A DNA stretch of 64,000 bases from Avena insularis (GCA_023614405.1 CM042684.1:533990682-534054681); one strand, 5' to 3'; positions 48,295 to 59,904 are shown, counted from the first letter of the stretch. Made by a program: numbers and translations. The notes: generated by a model not told the origin, from the letters alone.

Positions 48295-48918
48295 AGGGGT
48301 CCATTGTCCTGTGCCCTGACCCAACTAGCAGCAGCTCGGTTCACTTACAAGTTGTGTTCTTGTTGAGTTGTCAGTACTCAGTGGTGTGTTGTTGTTTCAC
48401 CCATTTCTCATCTATCGTCTTGTCGTAGACTGTGTCGAGTATACCCGAGGTGCATCCACCTAACCACCTCCAGTGTCTTGTTTTCCGAAGTTAGCAGCAG
48501 CTTATTCTGTTTTTTGATAGGACACCACCATGTATGGGATGCTTTTCTGGTGCACTTACTGCTCATGTGTGCGCTTGGTTCAATGGTTTTGCTCAGCTGA
48601 GAATTGATTCATGCTCTTCTTAATATGTTTTGGTATATGCAATATTTCTCTGGCGAATCAGCAAGGCAGTTGATTGAGTGGTGGGTGTTCTGCACAGGCT
48701 GTACTAAACCTGGAATTTATAGCTACCATGGCCCAGATTGCACGAAATTGATCTCAGCTCATGCAGGAAAACAAGCTCTCTCACCCAGACGCAGATTGCA
48801 GAATAATGTAAAGCCAATTTACTATGCTTTCTACTCCACTACTATCAACAGGAAATTACAAGCAAAAAAATTATATCTCGGTTACATGGTTACACAGAGG
48901 CAAAGACGATCACACATT
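48295..48918. other. Shared 3' intergenic region between convergent genes
   Basis: About 620 bp separate the stop codons of the RGG-protein gene (+) and the kinase gene (-). It holds the 3' UTRs of both, with no further gene seen. Confidence 0.6.
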
Positions 48919-51900
48919 TCATCTTGGCTTGCTGCAATCTGCAGCAGAAGGATACCAGAACCTGTCAGACAGCTCCTGCCTGTCTGAATCCCAGGCACTC
49001 CTCAGGGTCTCATAAGAGCGGTTCACCTCGCCAACATTCTCTGGTTGAACGGGGCTGCTCTGGTCCTGATATTGCTGCCGGTCGCTCATCATTCGCCGGC
49101 TCATGCTCCCGGCGTCGCTGCTCGGGGCGGAGATGCAGCCGGACTCCACCACCATGTCACCCTCCAGTATGCGGAGAACCTGACAGTCGGAATATGCAGG
49201 AAGAAGGGTAAGCATACATAAAAGATAGTTCCCAGATGTCGAAATGTTTGTGTAGGATGGACTGACATGGGACATGCGCGGCCTCGAGTGAGGGTCGCGC
49301 CGTATGCACAGGTTGGCCGCGTGCAGCATGCAGTAGACCTCGTTCTCGCAGAAGCGGTCCTCGAGGCGCGGGTCGATGAGATCGTCGAGCGCGTGGTCTT
49401 GCAGTAAAGGCCGGGCCTGTTGCAAATGTAAGGGAACATGGTTGGTACCATAGCATGCAGTACACTGATCAAAATCATCAAAACATAATTTTTCAGTGCT
49501 TTCAGTTCCAGGTCAGCTGACTGCAGTAACAACATTCTTTCCCTATTAGTCGATTGTGTAAACAGCATTGTTTTCTTATATTTTTCACGAACTTCAGTTG
49601 GTGGAAACTATCACAGCTGACTTGGTCACATTCATGCCATCATGATAGGTTCTTATCACACTCTCACTAACCAGCAAAACACAAGTCTAGGAAGGAAATT
49701 ATGACAGTACAACTAACATATTGTTCTGTGAACTCACCCATTCTGTCAGGAATTGTTGGCCCTTTGGTCTGTTAATGTCGACAGCCTTGCGTCCAGTGAC
49801 AAGTTCTACTAGAACAACACCAAACGAGTAGACATCGGCCTTCTCAGTTATTTGCCCACTCTGAGCATATTCAGGTGCCAGATATCTGCTTAACGTAAAA
49901 CAAGGCTCAGATTTTCCAAATTTACAAGGTACACCTGATCAAGCATAGGAAAGTGCATATCTGATCACTCACCCGAATGTGCCAATGACCCTTGTTTCAA
50001 CACCCATGTCTCCATCAGGTTGCCATCTAGCCAAGCCAAAGTCACCGACCTGTCACACCATTGTGAATAAACTTCAACCTCAGCTTTCAGTGACATTTCA
50101 TACTTAACCCAGTAACACAGATGGGAAAACAATTTATTTCACACTTCAAAGAAAAATAAATCTATAATGTTACCAGATGCCAGGTTTCATCAGGAATAAA
50201 AAGATAAGAAAATTACAATGGATCAAAGACAACCAGACGCTTATTTATCACAGAGCTTAACACATGGTTATTAAGGTCCAACGTGATCTAGGTGTGCTGT
50301 ACGTAGTAGTCAAATTTTCTCAAAATGGAAGTAAATTCAATGCATGGCAGTGACTAGTCTACATTGCAACAAAGGTAGATGATCATACCAGTGGCTCGAA
50401 ATCATGTGTGACAAGGATGTTGTTTGGTCTCATATCACGATGGATTATGCAACCAACTCTACATTCTTCATGGAGGTACCGCAGTCCTCTGGCAGCTCCA
50501 ACTGCAATCTTTTGTCTGGCAGCCCACCCCAATGTCTCTCTGTTACGGCCTAATACAGTGCAACCAATTAGTTTAGCAAGGCTATACTTATTAACTCAAA
50601 GAACTACCGTTCCCTTCTGTCCAAATATTGCCATGAGAAATCGATTCAAGAATCATCACAGTAGAAACCAATGCATTTATCTCTAAGTGACTTATATATA
50701 TATATTTTTTGGAATGACTTGTCATATTTGAGTTTGCAGGATAGAATGTAGCTTACCATAAAGATGTGTATCCAGTGATCTGTTGCAAATGTACTCGTAA
50801 ACTAGCAACCGCCTCTTGTCTTCAACACAAAACCCAATCAGCATCACAACATTACGGTGTTGTGCGCAGCTCAGAACCTCCACCTCGGAGCAAAACTCCA
50901 CATCACCTTGGGAGCTAGCAAGTTTGTATTGCTTGACAGCAATTGCCTGGCCATCAGGCAGCACCCCTCTGTGAACAGACCCAAACCCACCCTCAGCCAA
51001 GAAATTTGCTCTGGAGAAGCCACCGGTTGCATATTCCAGTTCTGCATAGCTGAACCATCGTGGAGGTTTTCCAACCACAGGCGCCTTGTGCTGACATACC
51101 GAGCACAAAGGCGGTGGCCCAGGCGGAGCACTCCTCGACAGCGAGACGACATCTCTCACATTTCCTCTGAAGTTCAAGTCAGACCTGCTCCTGACTGCGC
51201 TGATCTCAGTCAGTAAGTCCAGCTTGGAGATCTTCTCGAGCAAGGCGTCCGCTGTAGGGGTTCTCCTAGCTTTAGGACGGTTGGGAACTAGTCTGGGGGT
51301 TGCAGGTCTCTGCAGAATATCCGCCATCCATGGTTGAAGTGACGAGGCTGCCTGAGGTGTTGTTGTTAACGTTTCATTCTCAGAATCAGGTATGTTGACA
51401 GAGCACAAATGCTGCACATTATCATTGTCTGCTTCTTTCTTCAGAGAGCTATTTGTTTCTGAAACACAAAGTGGAGAACTGCCAGGGTCCGAGCTTGCGA
51501 TAGAGGATGCTCCGATATCGCCGCTTTCTTCTTTCTTCAGAGAGCAATCTGTTCCTGAAGCACAAAATGGAGAAGTGCTAGGGTCTGAGATTGGGACAGA
51601 GCATGTTCCAGCATCCTTGGTCCTTTCTTTCGTCGAAGAGATATTTGTTTCTGAATCCCGAAATGGGGAACTGCCAGGGTCTGAGCCTACGACAGAGCAC
51701 GTTCGTGTATCCTCTGCTGCTTCTTTCTCTAGGGAGCTGGTTGCTTCGGAATCACCAGATGGAGAAGCAACAGAGAATGTGCCGACATCCTCTGCTGCTT
51801 CTTTCTTCAGTGAGCTAGTCGTTTCTGAATCACCAAACGGAGAAGCACCAGGGTCTGAACTTGCAACAGAGAATGTTCCGGTATCCTGTGCCGCTTCTTT

Positions 51901-53013
51901 CTTCGCAGAGCTACTATTTGTTTCTGAACCACACAATGGAGAAGCACCGGTGTCCGAGCTTGACACGGAGGATGCTCCAACATCAGTACCACCAAACGGC
52001 GTCTCCGACCCCGAGCTGCTGCAGCTCGGCGTCACTTCGGGGCCTCGGATCGAAACCGTCTCCTCCTCCTCTTCGACATTGCCAGCATCTTCACCACCAT
52101 CAGAACCGCTCGGCTCGGGCTGCTGCTGCTGCTGCTGCTGCGGTGGCGCCGGCGGAGCTGGTTCTTCCAGCTCGTGCTCCGGGGACCTTGCCAGGTTGAG
52201 CCGGACGACTTTGGGCTGGGAGCGCTTCATGACGACGATGTTGCACTGGAGGTCCTGCATGCAGTGTCTCTCCTCCAGCTTCAGCTCCCTGAGCAACAGG
52301 AAATGCAACACACACATGAGCATGCTGCCGATACTGAAGAAATTCAGCTAGTGTGGCAGTCACCTGTCCAGCACGACCCAGCTCGCCTGCGCCAGCTTCG
52401 ACTCGGCGGCCACCACGCCGCCGGAGGGCGAGGCGTGGACGATCCTGACCTTCACGTCTACCTGCAGCGAATCAAACAGCAGGAGTTACTGAACTGAGAG
52501 GAATTTCAGCGTATGAAGTCGAGTGGCAGCTGAAGTGAGGAGCATCTACTGGTGCTGACCTTGGTGGGATCGTAGAGGTCGCGGAGCCTCTGCGTCATCT
52601 GGGTGCACAGCTCGGAGACGTCCGACCTCTGCACCGGCGCCGCCGCGGTGCCGCTCGCGCATCCCCCCGCGAAGAACGGGAATCCCCAGGGCCTTTTGCC
52701 TGATAGCGAGATTAAGGGGAAGCATTAGTTGGTCAGGCTGGGAATGCGGCCGATGCCATGAATTAGGGAGGGGGTAAATCTCAGAGGAGGAGGAGGAGGA
52801 GGAGGAAGCAGTAGTAGTACCGGAGTTGGCTGTCGGCGGTGGCGGCGGCATGAGGACGAGGATGAGGACGGCGTCGCCGCGCCGCGCGACGTGCGCTAGC
52901 GCCCACGCGGCGGCCGCACGGGGGATCTCCCTCGCCGCGGCCCGCGCCGCCACCACCACCGTCGTTCCCCGGCCGCGCGGCTCGCCGGCGCGTCCCCCCG
53001 CCGCCGCCGCCAT
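48919..53013 (-). CDS. Receptor-like cytoplasmic kinase with N-terminal USP-like domain and tandem-repeat linker, nine exons, 919 aa
   Basis: Exons, 5' to 3' on the minus strand: 53013-52821, 52699-52560, 52461-52364, 52288-50757, 50549-50389, 50049-49973, 49885-49738, 49416-49267, 49179-48919. All are GT-AG and the phases sum to 2760 bp. Residues 1-165 form an adenine-nucleotide-hydrolase/USP-like domain ([54 protein letters not shown]). Then a polyQ run (about 194-200) and six 32-residue repeats (about 254-440). The kinase domain is 556 to about 835: GGFGSV loop, Lys596 in [13 protein letters not shown] with Asp693, DFG 711-713, APE 737-739. The architecture is that of plant kinases annotated as USP-kinase or SELMODRAFT_444075-like inactive kinases. 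All usual catalytic residues are present here, so activity is possible. No transmembrane segment is seen, so it is likely peripheral to the plasma membrane or cytosolic. Confidence 0.94.
51400..51960 (-). repeat. In-frame tandem repeat, about 96 bp per unit, six units, in kinase exon 4
   Basis: On the minus strand each unit encodes about 32 residues with the pattern S-D-P-G-x-S-P-F/L-x-x-S-E-T-x-S-S-L-K-K-E-A-x-x-D-x-G-T-x-S-V. The third unit is short (about 26 residues). Units differ at many positions, so the array is not brand new. Serine/threonine- and acid-rich composition suggests a disordered, phosphorylatable linker between the USP-like and kinase domains. Confidence 0.88.
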
Positions 53014-53554
53014 CTCCGAGTGCAGCGAAAGGCGACGCCGCGGGGCGTGTTTCACTTTTTCTGGGTGTTTCGAAATTTGAAGCTGTCGACCAGGAGGAGA
53101 AAAGAGAAGCAGCAGAGTCAGCCAGTGAGACGCTCTTGTCAAATTTCACATCGTTCAGAGTAGTACTACATGATGACCAAAGTGAACCCCCCTAGTGACA
53201 ACTTTATGTTCAACTTTTAATTGATTTATTAGTAGATAGATGAAGAAAAACTTCTAGCGATTGAATTGCATACTTACATTCCGCGTGTTTCAACTATATT
53301 TGTTTCCATTTATAAGACCTTTTGGTGAGATTAATGGAAACATTATGAATGGAAACAGAGTGGCTAGTTAATAAGTAGAAAATCAACACAGTGTTGTCGA
53401 AATACAAAATGTAAAAGGCAGTGCTCACGCCAGTTTCTTCAACAACAAAAAAAAGTATCTGAAAACACGCAATGCCATCGATGAAAACATCACATACAAC
53501 TGAAAACCGTTTGTGTAGGACAAAGTGTGCAGTGCACTCGTTATCGAAACACTG
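53014..53554. other. Upstream region of the kinase gene
   Basis: About 130 bp upstream of the ATG an open, unspliced stretch may be 5' UTR. Beyond 53150 the sequence is AT-rich and without a gene. No convincing TATA box identified. Confidence 0.4.
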
Positions 53555-53647
53555 CTCCCTCCGATTCATAACAAGTGCAGGTAATTTCGTACCTTTTTGT
53601 ACAAACTTTGTACTACATCTCTGACACTTATTTTTGATCGGAGGAAG
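53555..53647. mobile_element. Short MITE, Stowaway-like (about 93 bp)
   Basis: Starts CTCCCTCCGATTCATAACAA and ends GATCGGAGGAAG followed by TA. Inverted ends match with small differences. It lies about 540 bp upstream of the kinase start codon. Confidence 0.6.
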
Positions 53648-54165
53648 TAAGTACTAATTATTATTACCTCTGTACTCTTAAATATTGTGTGTTTTGATAG
53701 ACTATTTTATGTTTTGAAACCGACGTAATAGTAGTTGAATACTCATCCATATCTCGGTTTTGCACCTGATCATCTCGGAGATTTCAACAAAGCTAGCCAA
53801 AGAATCTTGCTCAAATATAACCGAAAAAGAAATGCACGCGATCGATTACGACTGCCAGTGGCTCAGAGGTTGAGGCGAGAAGAGGCTTTAATTCGCGAGA
53901 AGAGGAGGCGCTTTTTTTTTTTCGTGGTCATTGCATACGCACGTCGGCCCTTTATTGCTTCGAAACTCGCGTCGCGTTTGCGCAGTTTGAACTTGACGAG
54001 AGCCAAAATTAGAAAACCTGCGTACGCATGGCTCAGCACACATGCATTTTTTTTTTCCAAAAATTCCGCCGATCTACAAAGATGTATAAAAGTAGTAAAA
54101 ATTAAAATAGATTCGTGGACCATTTGCATTGATGTGAAATTATTTCAAATGTTTCTTTTATACTA

Positions 54166-54481
54166 CTCCCTCTGTCCAGATTTCATCCTTAATTAGGTCG
54201 GCGATATTTGACCAATCGTAATATACAAGATATGTATTCAAACAATATTTCTTTAAAAATCTTAAATTCTCTTTCCGTCTTAAAATAGATGTGTCAGGTT
54301 TATCAAAATCCGGATGAATCTAGACACTATTTGGTATATAGGTTCATCTAAATTTTAACAAACTTACGATATCTATTTTGAGATGGAGGGAGTATTATAT
54401 TTTATAATGGTCTAATGTTTATTATATTGGTTAAATTCACAATCCAAAGATACACGCAAGACTAAAAACGGACCGAGGGAG
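54166..54481. mobile_element. MITE with a second MITE inside it
   Basis: Outer ends CTCCCTCTGTCC (54166) and GGACCGAGGGAG (to 54481), next to TA. Within it 54269-54392 has its own ends (CTCTTTCCGTCTTAAAATAG left, CTATTTTGAGATGGAGGGAG right). The outer left end is also present at 56119 in the duplicated copy, where the rest is missing. Confidence 0.65.
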
Positions 54482-55514
54482 TACCAAGAGATTCGTAAAG
54501 AACACAACAAAAATAACTCCCTTACACGACACCGTTTTTAGGTGCACAAGACAAAAGTGTCTACAAAACAATTTTAGCCGGTAGGATGAGCATTGGTGGT
54601 ACCAACTTCCTATGGCGTTTTTCTTATCGTCGCTATTGTGCTATCAGCGTCCACATGCGTCGCAATACATTTTGACTAGGCCCCACCACCGTTTCGGTGT
54701 TCCTTACCGCTTTTCGTTGTTCGCACTACTCTTTTCGTTGGTCCCGCTCTGATTTCGAATGGCTGTAGTATGAAATTTGGTCATATCATTTTAGGCAAAT
54801 CTTTTCCTTCCCTCTTTGCTAAATCCCCTCCACCCCTCTCCACACTAAATCCTCGACACCGTCGCAACCCCCGATTTTGTCGTCGATGTTGATCGATGAC
54901 GACCAAAAATGACTCCCTTCCGCCGCCCCAACCATAGGACAAGGACCCGCCGTCCCTACTGTTCTTGTGTACTTCACTGACATCGCCTATGTCAATGGTA
55001 AGTCTCCCGCACGTACTCTGCTCGGTTTCTGTGTATACTAACTCCATATGTGCCTTGGACATAACTTTGTTCCCATCATTTTCCCTTGAGTAGATGGCAC
55101 GAGGAAGGAAGAGAATGACTCCTTCGCAGCAAGAAGCCAGAGTGCTAATAATTGATTACGAACATCGAAGATTAGATATCACAAAAGCGAACAAAGCAAA
55201 CACACTTACCTTGAACAATGTTGCACACAAGTTCCTTATACTACCATCCTCTCAAAAAGAACCAAGTGTTCCTAGAACAATATTAAGGTGTGTATATTAC
55301 TTGATTATAATTGTTCTAGTTCTGCCTTTACTCTTGCAGCATGCCGCACTAGGTGAGCCATAGGATGATCAGAAAGATCCTACGTTTGAGGAACATGAAG
55401 AGAAAGGGGAGGCGAAGAGGAGGACAGAATCGAGGATGACAATAGCGGGGATGTAAGTGGTATTGAGGATGTGGAAGCTGATATCGCATACAAAGTGAAA
55501 AACAAAGGTACATG

Positions 55515-56080
55515 CTACATACTACTAACTGAATTTTAGTGCATATTGCTAACTGAATTTTAGTGCATATATAGTGCTAACTGAATTTTACTGTATAATG
55601 TTAACTGAATTTTTAGTGCATATATAGTGCTAACTGAATTTTACTGTATAATGTTAACTGAATTTTAGTGCATCGGTAACTGAATTTTAGTGCACATTGC
55701 TAACTGAATTTTAGTGTATATATAGTGCTAACTGAATTTTACTGTATAATGTTAACTGAATTTTTAGTGCATATATAGTGCTAACTGAATTTTACTGTAT
55801 AATGTTAACTGAATTTTTAGTGCATATATAGTGCTAACTGAATTTTACTGTATAATGTTAACTGAATTTTAGTGCATACTGGTAACTGAATTTTAGTGCA
55901 CATTGCTAACTGAATTTTAGTGTATATATAGTGCTAACTGAATTTTACTGTATAATGTTAACTGAATTTTTAGTGCATATATAGTGCTAACTGAATTTTA
56001 CTGTATAATGTTAACTGAATTTTAGTGCATACTGGTAACTGAATTTTAGTGCATACTGATAACTGAATTTCATGAATTTT
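55515..56080. repeat. AT-rich minisatellite, about 22 copies of a TAACTGAATTTTA-type unit
   Basis: Units of about 20-28 bp share AACTGAATTTTA. They alternate between GCTAACTGAATTTTACTGTA and GTTAACTGAATTTTTAGTGC types, so that a dimer of about 50 bp and longer blocks repeat. Four or five diverged units recur at about 56985-57085 at the end of the second duplicated segment. Confidence 0.9.
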
Positions 56081-57443
56081 AGGGATGTGAAATTATTTCA
56101 AATGTTTCTCTTATACTACTCCCTCTATACATATTTCATCCTTAGGTCGCACTACTCTTTTCGCTAGTCCCATTCTGATTTCGAATTGCTGCCGTATGAA
56201 ATTTGGTCATATCATTTTAGGCAAATCTTTTCCTTTCCTCTTTGCTAAAGTCCCACCACTCCTCTCCACACTAAATCCTCGACACCGTCGCAACCCCCGA
56301 TTTCGTCGTCGATGTTGATCGACGACGGCCAGAAGTGACTCCCTTCCGCCGCCCCAACCACAGGACAAGGACCCGCCGTCCCTACTACTCTGCTGTACTT
56401 CACTGACATCGCCTATGTCAATGGTAAGTCTCCCGCACGTACTCTGCTCGGTTTCCATCATTCCCTGCCGTGTATACTAACTCCATATGTGCCTTGGACA
56501 TAGCTCGGTTCCCATCATTTTCCCTTGAGTAGATGGCACGAGGAGGGAAGAGAATGACTTCTTCATAGCAAGAAGCTAGAGTGCTAATAATTTATTATGA
56601 ACATCATAGATTAGATATCACAAAAGCGAACAACACAAACATACTTACCTTGAACAATGTTGCACACAAGTTCCTTATCCAACCATCCTCTCAAAAAGAA
56701 CCGGTTGTTCCTAGAGAGAACAATATTAGAGGTCTGTATATTACTTGATTATAATTATTCTAGTTCTACCTTTACTAATTTACCATTAAATTTCACTTGC
56801 AGCATGCCGCACCAGGTGAGCCATAGGATGATCAGAAAGATCCTACGTTTGAGGAACATGAAGAGAAAGGGGGAGGCGAAGAGGAGGATAGAACCGAGGA
56901 TGGCAATAGCAGGGACGGAAGTGGTATTGAGGATGTGGAAGCTGATATCGCATACGAAGAGAAAAACAAAAATACATTCTACATACTACTAACTGAATTT
57001 TAGTACACATATAGTGCTAACTGAATTTTACTGTATAACGTTAACTGAATTTTACTGTATAGCGTTAACTGGTAACTGAATTTCATGACATAGTGTGCAA
57101 ACTGAGCGACATATATAATCATAACATAATACAAACTGAGCTTCCTAGCCCGAGCTTCATGTTTACATCCTTGATACATGCAGTGTGAGAAAGAATGAGA
57201 GGAACGTGAGGGGTACTATTAAGATAATTTCAATGACAAGGAATAATGAGATGTTCAAAATTCACGTAAGATACAACAAATTAAGGGCCCTGGACGGGCC
57301 TACCGCTATACATCAATTAAGGGCACCAAAGTATGTACCGAACTAGCCAGCTCAAGTCAAAACCGCCAAGCAATATATACTACTAACATCAAATCGAATT
57401 CTCCAGGAAATATGACATATTTAACTGGGATAAGTATTAACTT

Positions 57444-57983
57444 CTATTCTCCCTTCTCTTCTTGTGCTGCTGCTGCTGAAGGAAGAGCCGTCTCTTTGCG
57501 GGCTAACCAATCTCGTGTCTCGTGGAAATCATGGAGCCAGACCAAGCAGAAGAACCCCAAGCTCGTGATCGACGCCAACACACTCTCGTACCTCTGCTTC
57601 CCTCGAAACCAACGCCTGCGAGCAATGCAAGGGAAACACGAGACACAAGAAAATTCAGAAAAATTACTAACCAATTCATTCAGAGAAAAGGTTGCTGTTT
57701 TCCTGAAAAAACAGAGAATTTTCTGACATAGAAATAGAAGGAGATTAGCAGTTATACGTACCAGTCGGGGTCATTTGGCCTGGGCTGGACATGCTCGGTG
57801 ACGGCGCAGAGCAGCTCCGAGTTCCTGGTGGAGAAGAGGAGGCCGCGCGGCTTGTAGTACTTGCCCAGAATCCCCTTCTCCATCGCCGCCAGCACGTCGT
57901 ACAGCTCCTCCGACAGCTCCTGCTTCCGCCGGCGGCGATCGCTGGAGCATCCTGGTCGCCGCCTGTCGAAGCGCCGCAGCCAT
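57444..57983 (-). CDS. Small two-exon gene, predicted membrane protein of unknown function; frame problem near the N-terminus
   Basis: Exon 1 is 57983-57762 and exon 2 is 57615-57444 on the minus strand (GT-AG). The joined frame reads QELSEELYDVLAAMEKGILG, KYYKPRGLLFSTRNSELLCA, VTEHVQPRPNDPDW, then across the splice RWFRGKQRYESVLASITSLG and FFCLVWLHDFHETRDWLARK, ending EEKGE. One hydrophobic segment (SVLASITSLGFFCLVWL) suggests a single-pass membrane protein. The only upstream ATG (57983, MAAALRQAATRMLQRS, like a targeting peptide) is in a different frame from QELSEEL, so a 1-base shift near 57925-57945, or an unseen upstream exon, is needed. I do not recognise the family. It could be a recent pseudogene or an assembly error. 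Confidence 0.55.
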
Positions 57984-59781
57984 GGTATGATTCCTCCTCC
58001 TATATACGCGACGCCGTATGTCTCGCTCTTCGGATCGAATTACAATTCCGAGTACTTTTCTGAGTTCCACACCTGAATCTAGCTAGCCCAACATGGAAGC
58101 CCACTAACAAGGCCCTTGTCATCACGTACTCCCAAATAATTGGGGGACTTCCCCTCAATCAAATGAAAATAAAATTTGGAGGACTCCCTCCCGAAAGGAC
58201 CTTCTCTCGAGAAAAGAAAAAAGAAGGTTTCCAAAAATCAGGCTACAAGTATGTTCAATAGCCTTAAGATTCCTTTTTTTTAGCTAGGTGGACAACCTAT
58301 AGTACTACTACTAGTTTGATCTTCTATGGATCTAAAAAAAAGTTTGTCCTTCTATGGTTTCTATGACAAGTGGCATCAAGTAATTCAACGTGCGAACGAC
58401 GAACCTAGAGATCTCATGGGTTTTTCCACTTTCAAGGTTGTGCCTAGATTCAGCTACCGAGTTGCACGGGACACCAGGTGCAAGATGGTTTTCTTGGTAA
58501 TGAGTAAAACTCCTGATAATATTGTATTGTTCTTTTGTCTTCCTGATAATAGTTTGTCAAACATTTAACTTAAGAAGAACCCCCCGCCCCTGGCTAGACA
58601 CACTCATCCTAAATTGAGTTTGACTTAGCGTGTATGTGTGCATTGGACAGAACAGGTCAGATACTGAACAGAGTAAAAACCCCAAGATGGACAAGCTGCT
58701 TGGCTTTGGACTGTCCCTCTAGAGATCTCAGACTGTGTCCCTTCCACCTTAGTAAGGCTCTTGGACGTAAAGTAGACCGTGACTTCTACATTGTGTTCTT
58801 CACAAAGAATGCATCATTGTCGGTTAATGATATGTGCCTACTTTTCCTTAACCATGTTTTTTTTTGATATTTTATATTTCTAATAATTTTTGTGTACCAT
58901 CTATTTGTATAAACATATTAGATTGAAAATTCTCATTCTCTGCTTCTGTATGTTCCAGTGGCATTAGTGGAGACCTCAAAGAAGAAGGTCCGACGGGAAG
59001 TGGTTACTGCCAAATGGAGTGACCCTCTCAACATCATTAGAGTCATGCCAATATATGCTAGGATAGTTCCAACAGGTGACACTAGAACAACGATTATGTG
59101 GATTTTATTGATGTATTTTCTAGGCATGGCAGCATAGGTGGTTATATATTTTATACTGAATATTGCTGCCATGATAAAATAGGCCACCGTCTAAGATTTG
59201 AGATTGAACAATGAATGTATTTCGTTGTGGTATTACAATGTATGGATTTCATACTTGAATGTAGTTGGTTGGAGCTAAAATATTTTTTATTCCAACATCA
59301 ATATTAGTGAAAACTTTCGATGACTATAGTTTTGAAAACTGTAGTGAACATTTTTATGCCAATTTTGAAAACGATGTTCAATTCTTTTGTTCTACAGACT
59401 GTGTAAGAAAGATAGGTCATGGATTATGTTGGAGATGAGTCTTTTCTTTACTGATTTGTCCATGAAAATCATATAATTTTGAAGTTCCGATCCACAATTA
59501 AGTGTGATGCTATACGAAGCCCAGATTCATGTGCTAGGCTACTTTCATGTTCTCGGTTATTTCTTTCAATCCGACCATTTATCTTTTTCATATTAATCTG
59601 AGCATTTATCTTTTCTATATTAACATGAGCATTTATACTTCTAATATCAAGTTCTTCATATGGATCTTGACATGTGATTCCCGCTCTTCTATCTCTTATA
59701 TTCATGTTTGGAAATTATAAATCAAAGGAATGTCATGTTTTGTATGACGAATATTATTACAAGAATGCTAAATGTATACTA
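57984..59781. other. Intergenic, only weak open frames
   Basis: A plus-strand frame at 58326-58568 (YDKWHQVIQRANDEPRDLMG) looks codon-like but has no recognisable domain and no convincing neighbours. Short stretches at 58970-59060 (VETSKKKVRREVVTAKWSDP) also look protein-like. These may be remnants of one decayed gene or transposon. No promoter or splice structure could be supported. Confidence 0.3.
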
Positions 59782-59904
59782 CTCCCTCCGATCCAAATTA
59801 ATTGACTCAAGTTTTTCTAGATTCGGATGTATCTAGTACTAAAACATTTCTAGATACATCCGAATGTAGACAAATCTGAGTCAATTAATTTGGATCGGAG
59901 GGAG
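59782..59904. mobile_element. Stowaway-type MITE with long perfect inverted repeats (123 bp)
   Basis: The ends CTCCCTCCGATCCAAATTAA and TTAATTTGGATCGGAGGGAG form perfect inverted repeats of about 28 bp. TA is duplicated at 59780-59781 and 59905-59906. The middle also pairs (GGATGTATCTAG against CTAGATACATCC), so nearly the whole element can fold into a hairpin. It appears young. Confidence 0.92.

Larger units (their letters stand above)
54131..57085. repeat. Tandem duplication of a 1.4-kb segment ending in a minisatellite
   Basis: 54131-55515 and 56084-57000 are the same sequence repeated in tandem. Copy 2 lacks about 520 bp (54193-54720, which includes most of the MITEs). Both carry the same potential coding bits: an ATGGCACGAGG start at 55094 and 56533, TTGCACACAAGTTCCTTAT, and an acidic stretch GIEDVEADIAY. 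In copy 2 the first frame stops after 11 codons, and in copy 1 no continuous gene is possible either. Probably a decayed transposon or gene fragment; the family is not recognised. Confidence 0.75.

Noticed and set aside
51392..52351. Plus-strand open frame of about 319 codons
   Set aside because: It is exactly antisense to exon 4 of the kinase gene and its apparent repeats mirror the repeat array on the coding strand.
55094..55363. 89-codon frame starting MARGRKRMTPSQQ
   Set aside because: Its duplicate at 56533 stops after 11 codons and the frame runs into non-coding repeat; more likely a decayed fragment.
55515..56080. Regular repeats that could suggest a CRISPR array
   Set aside because: The units are nearly contiguous, diverged and AT-rich, lack unique spacers of constant length, and this is a plant nuclear sequence.
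58326..58568. 80-codon plus-strand frame
   Set aside because: It looks somewhat protein-like but has no start context, splice partners or recognisable domain; kept only as a note.
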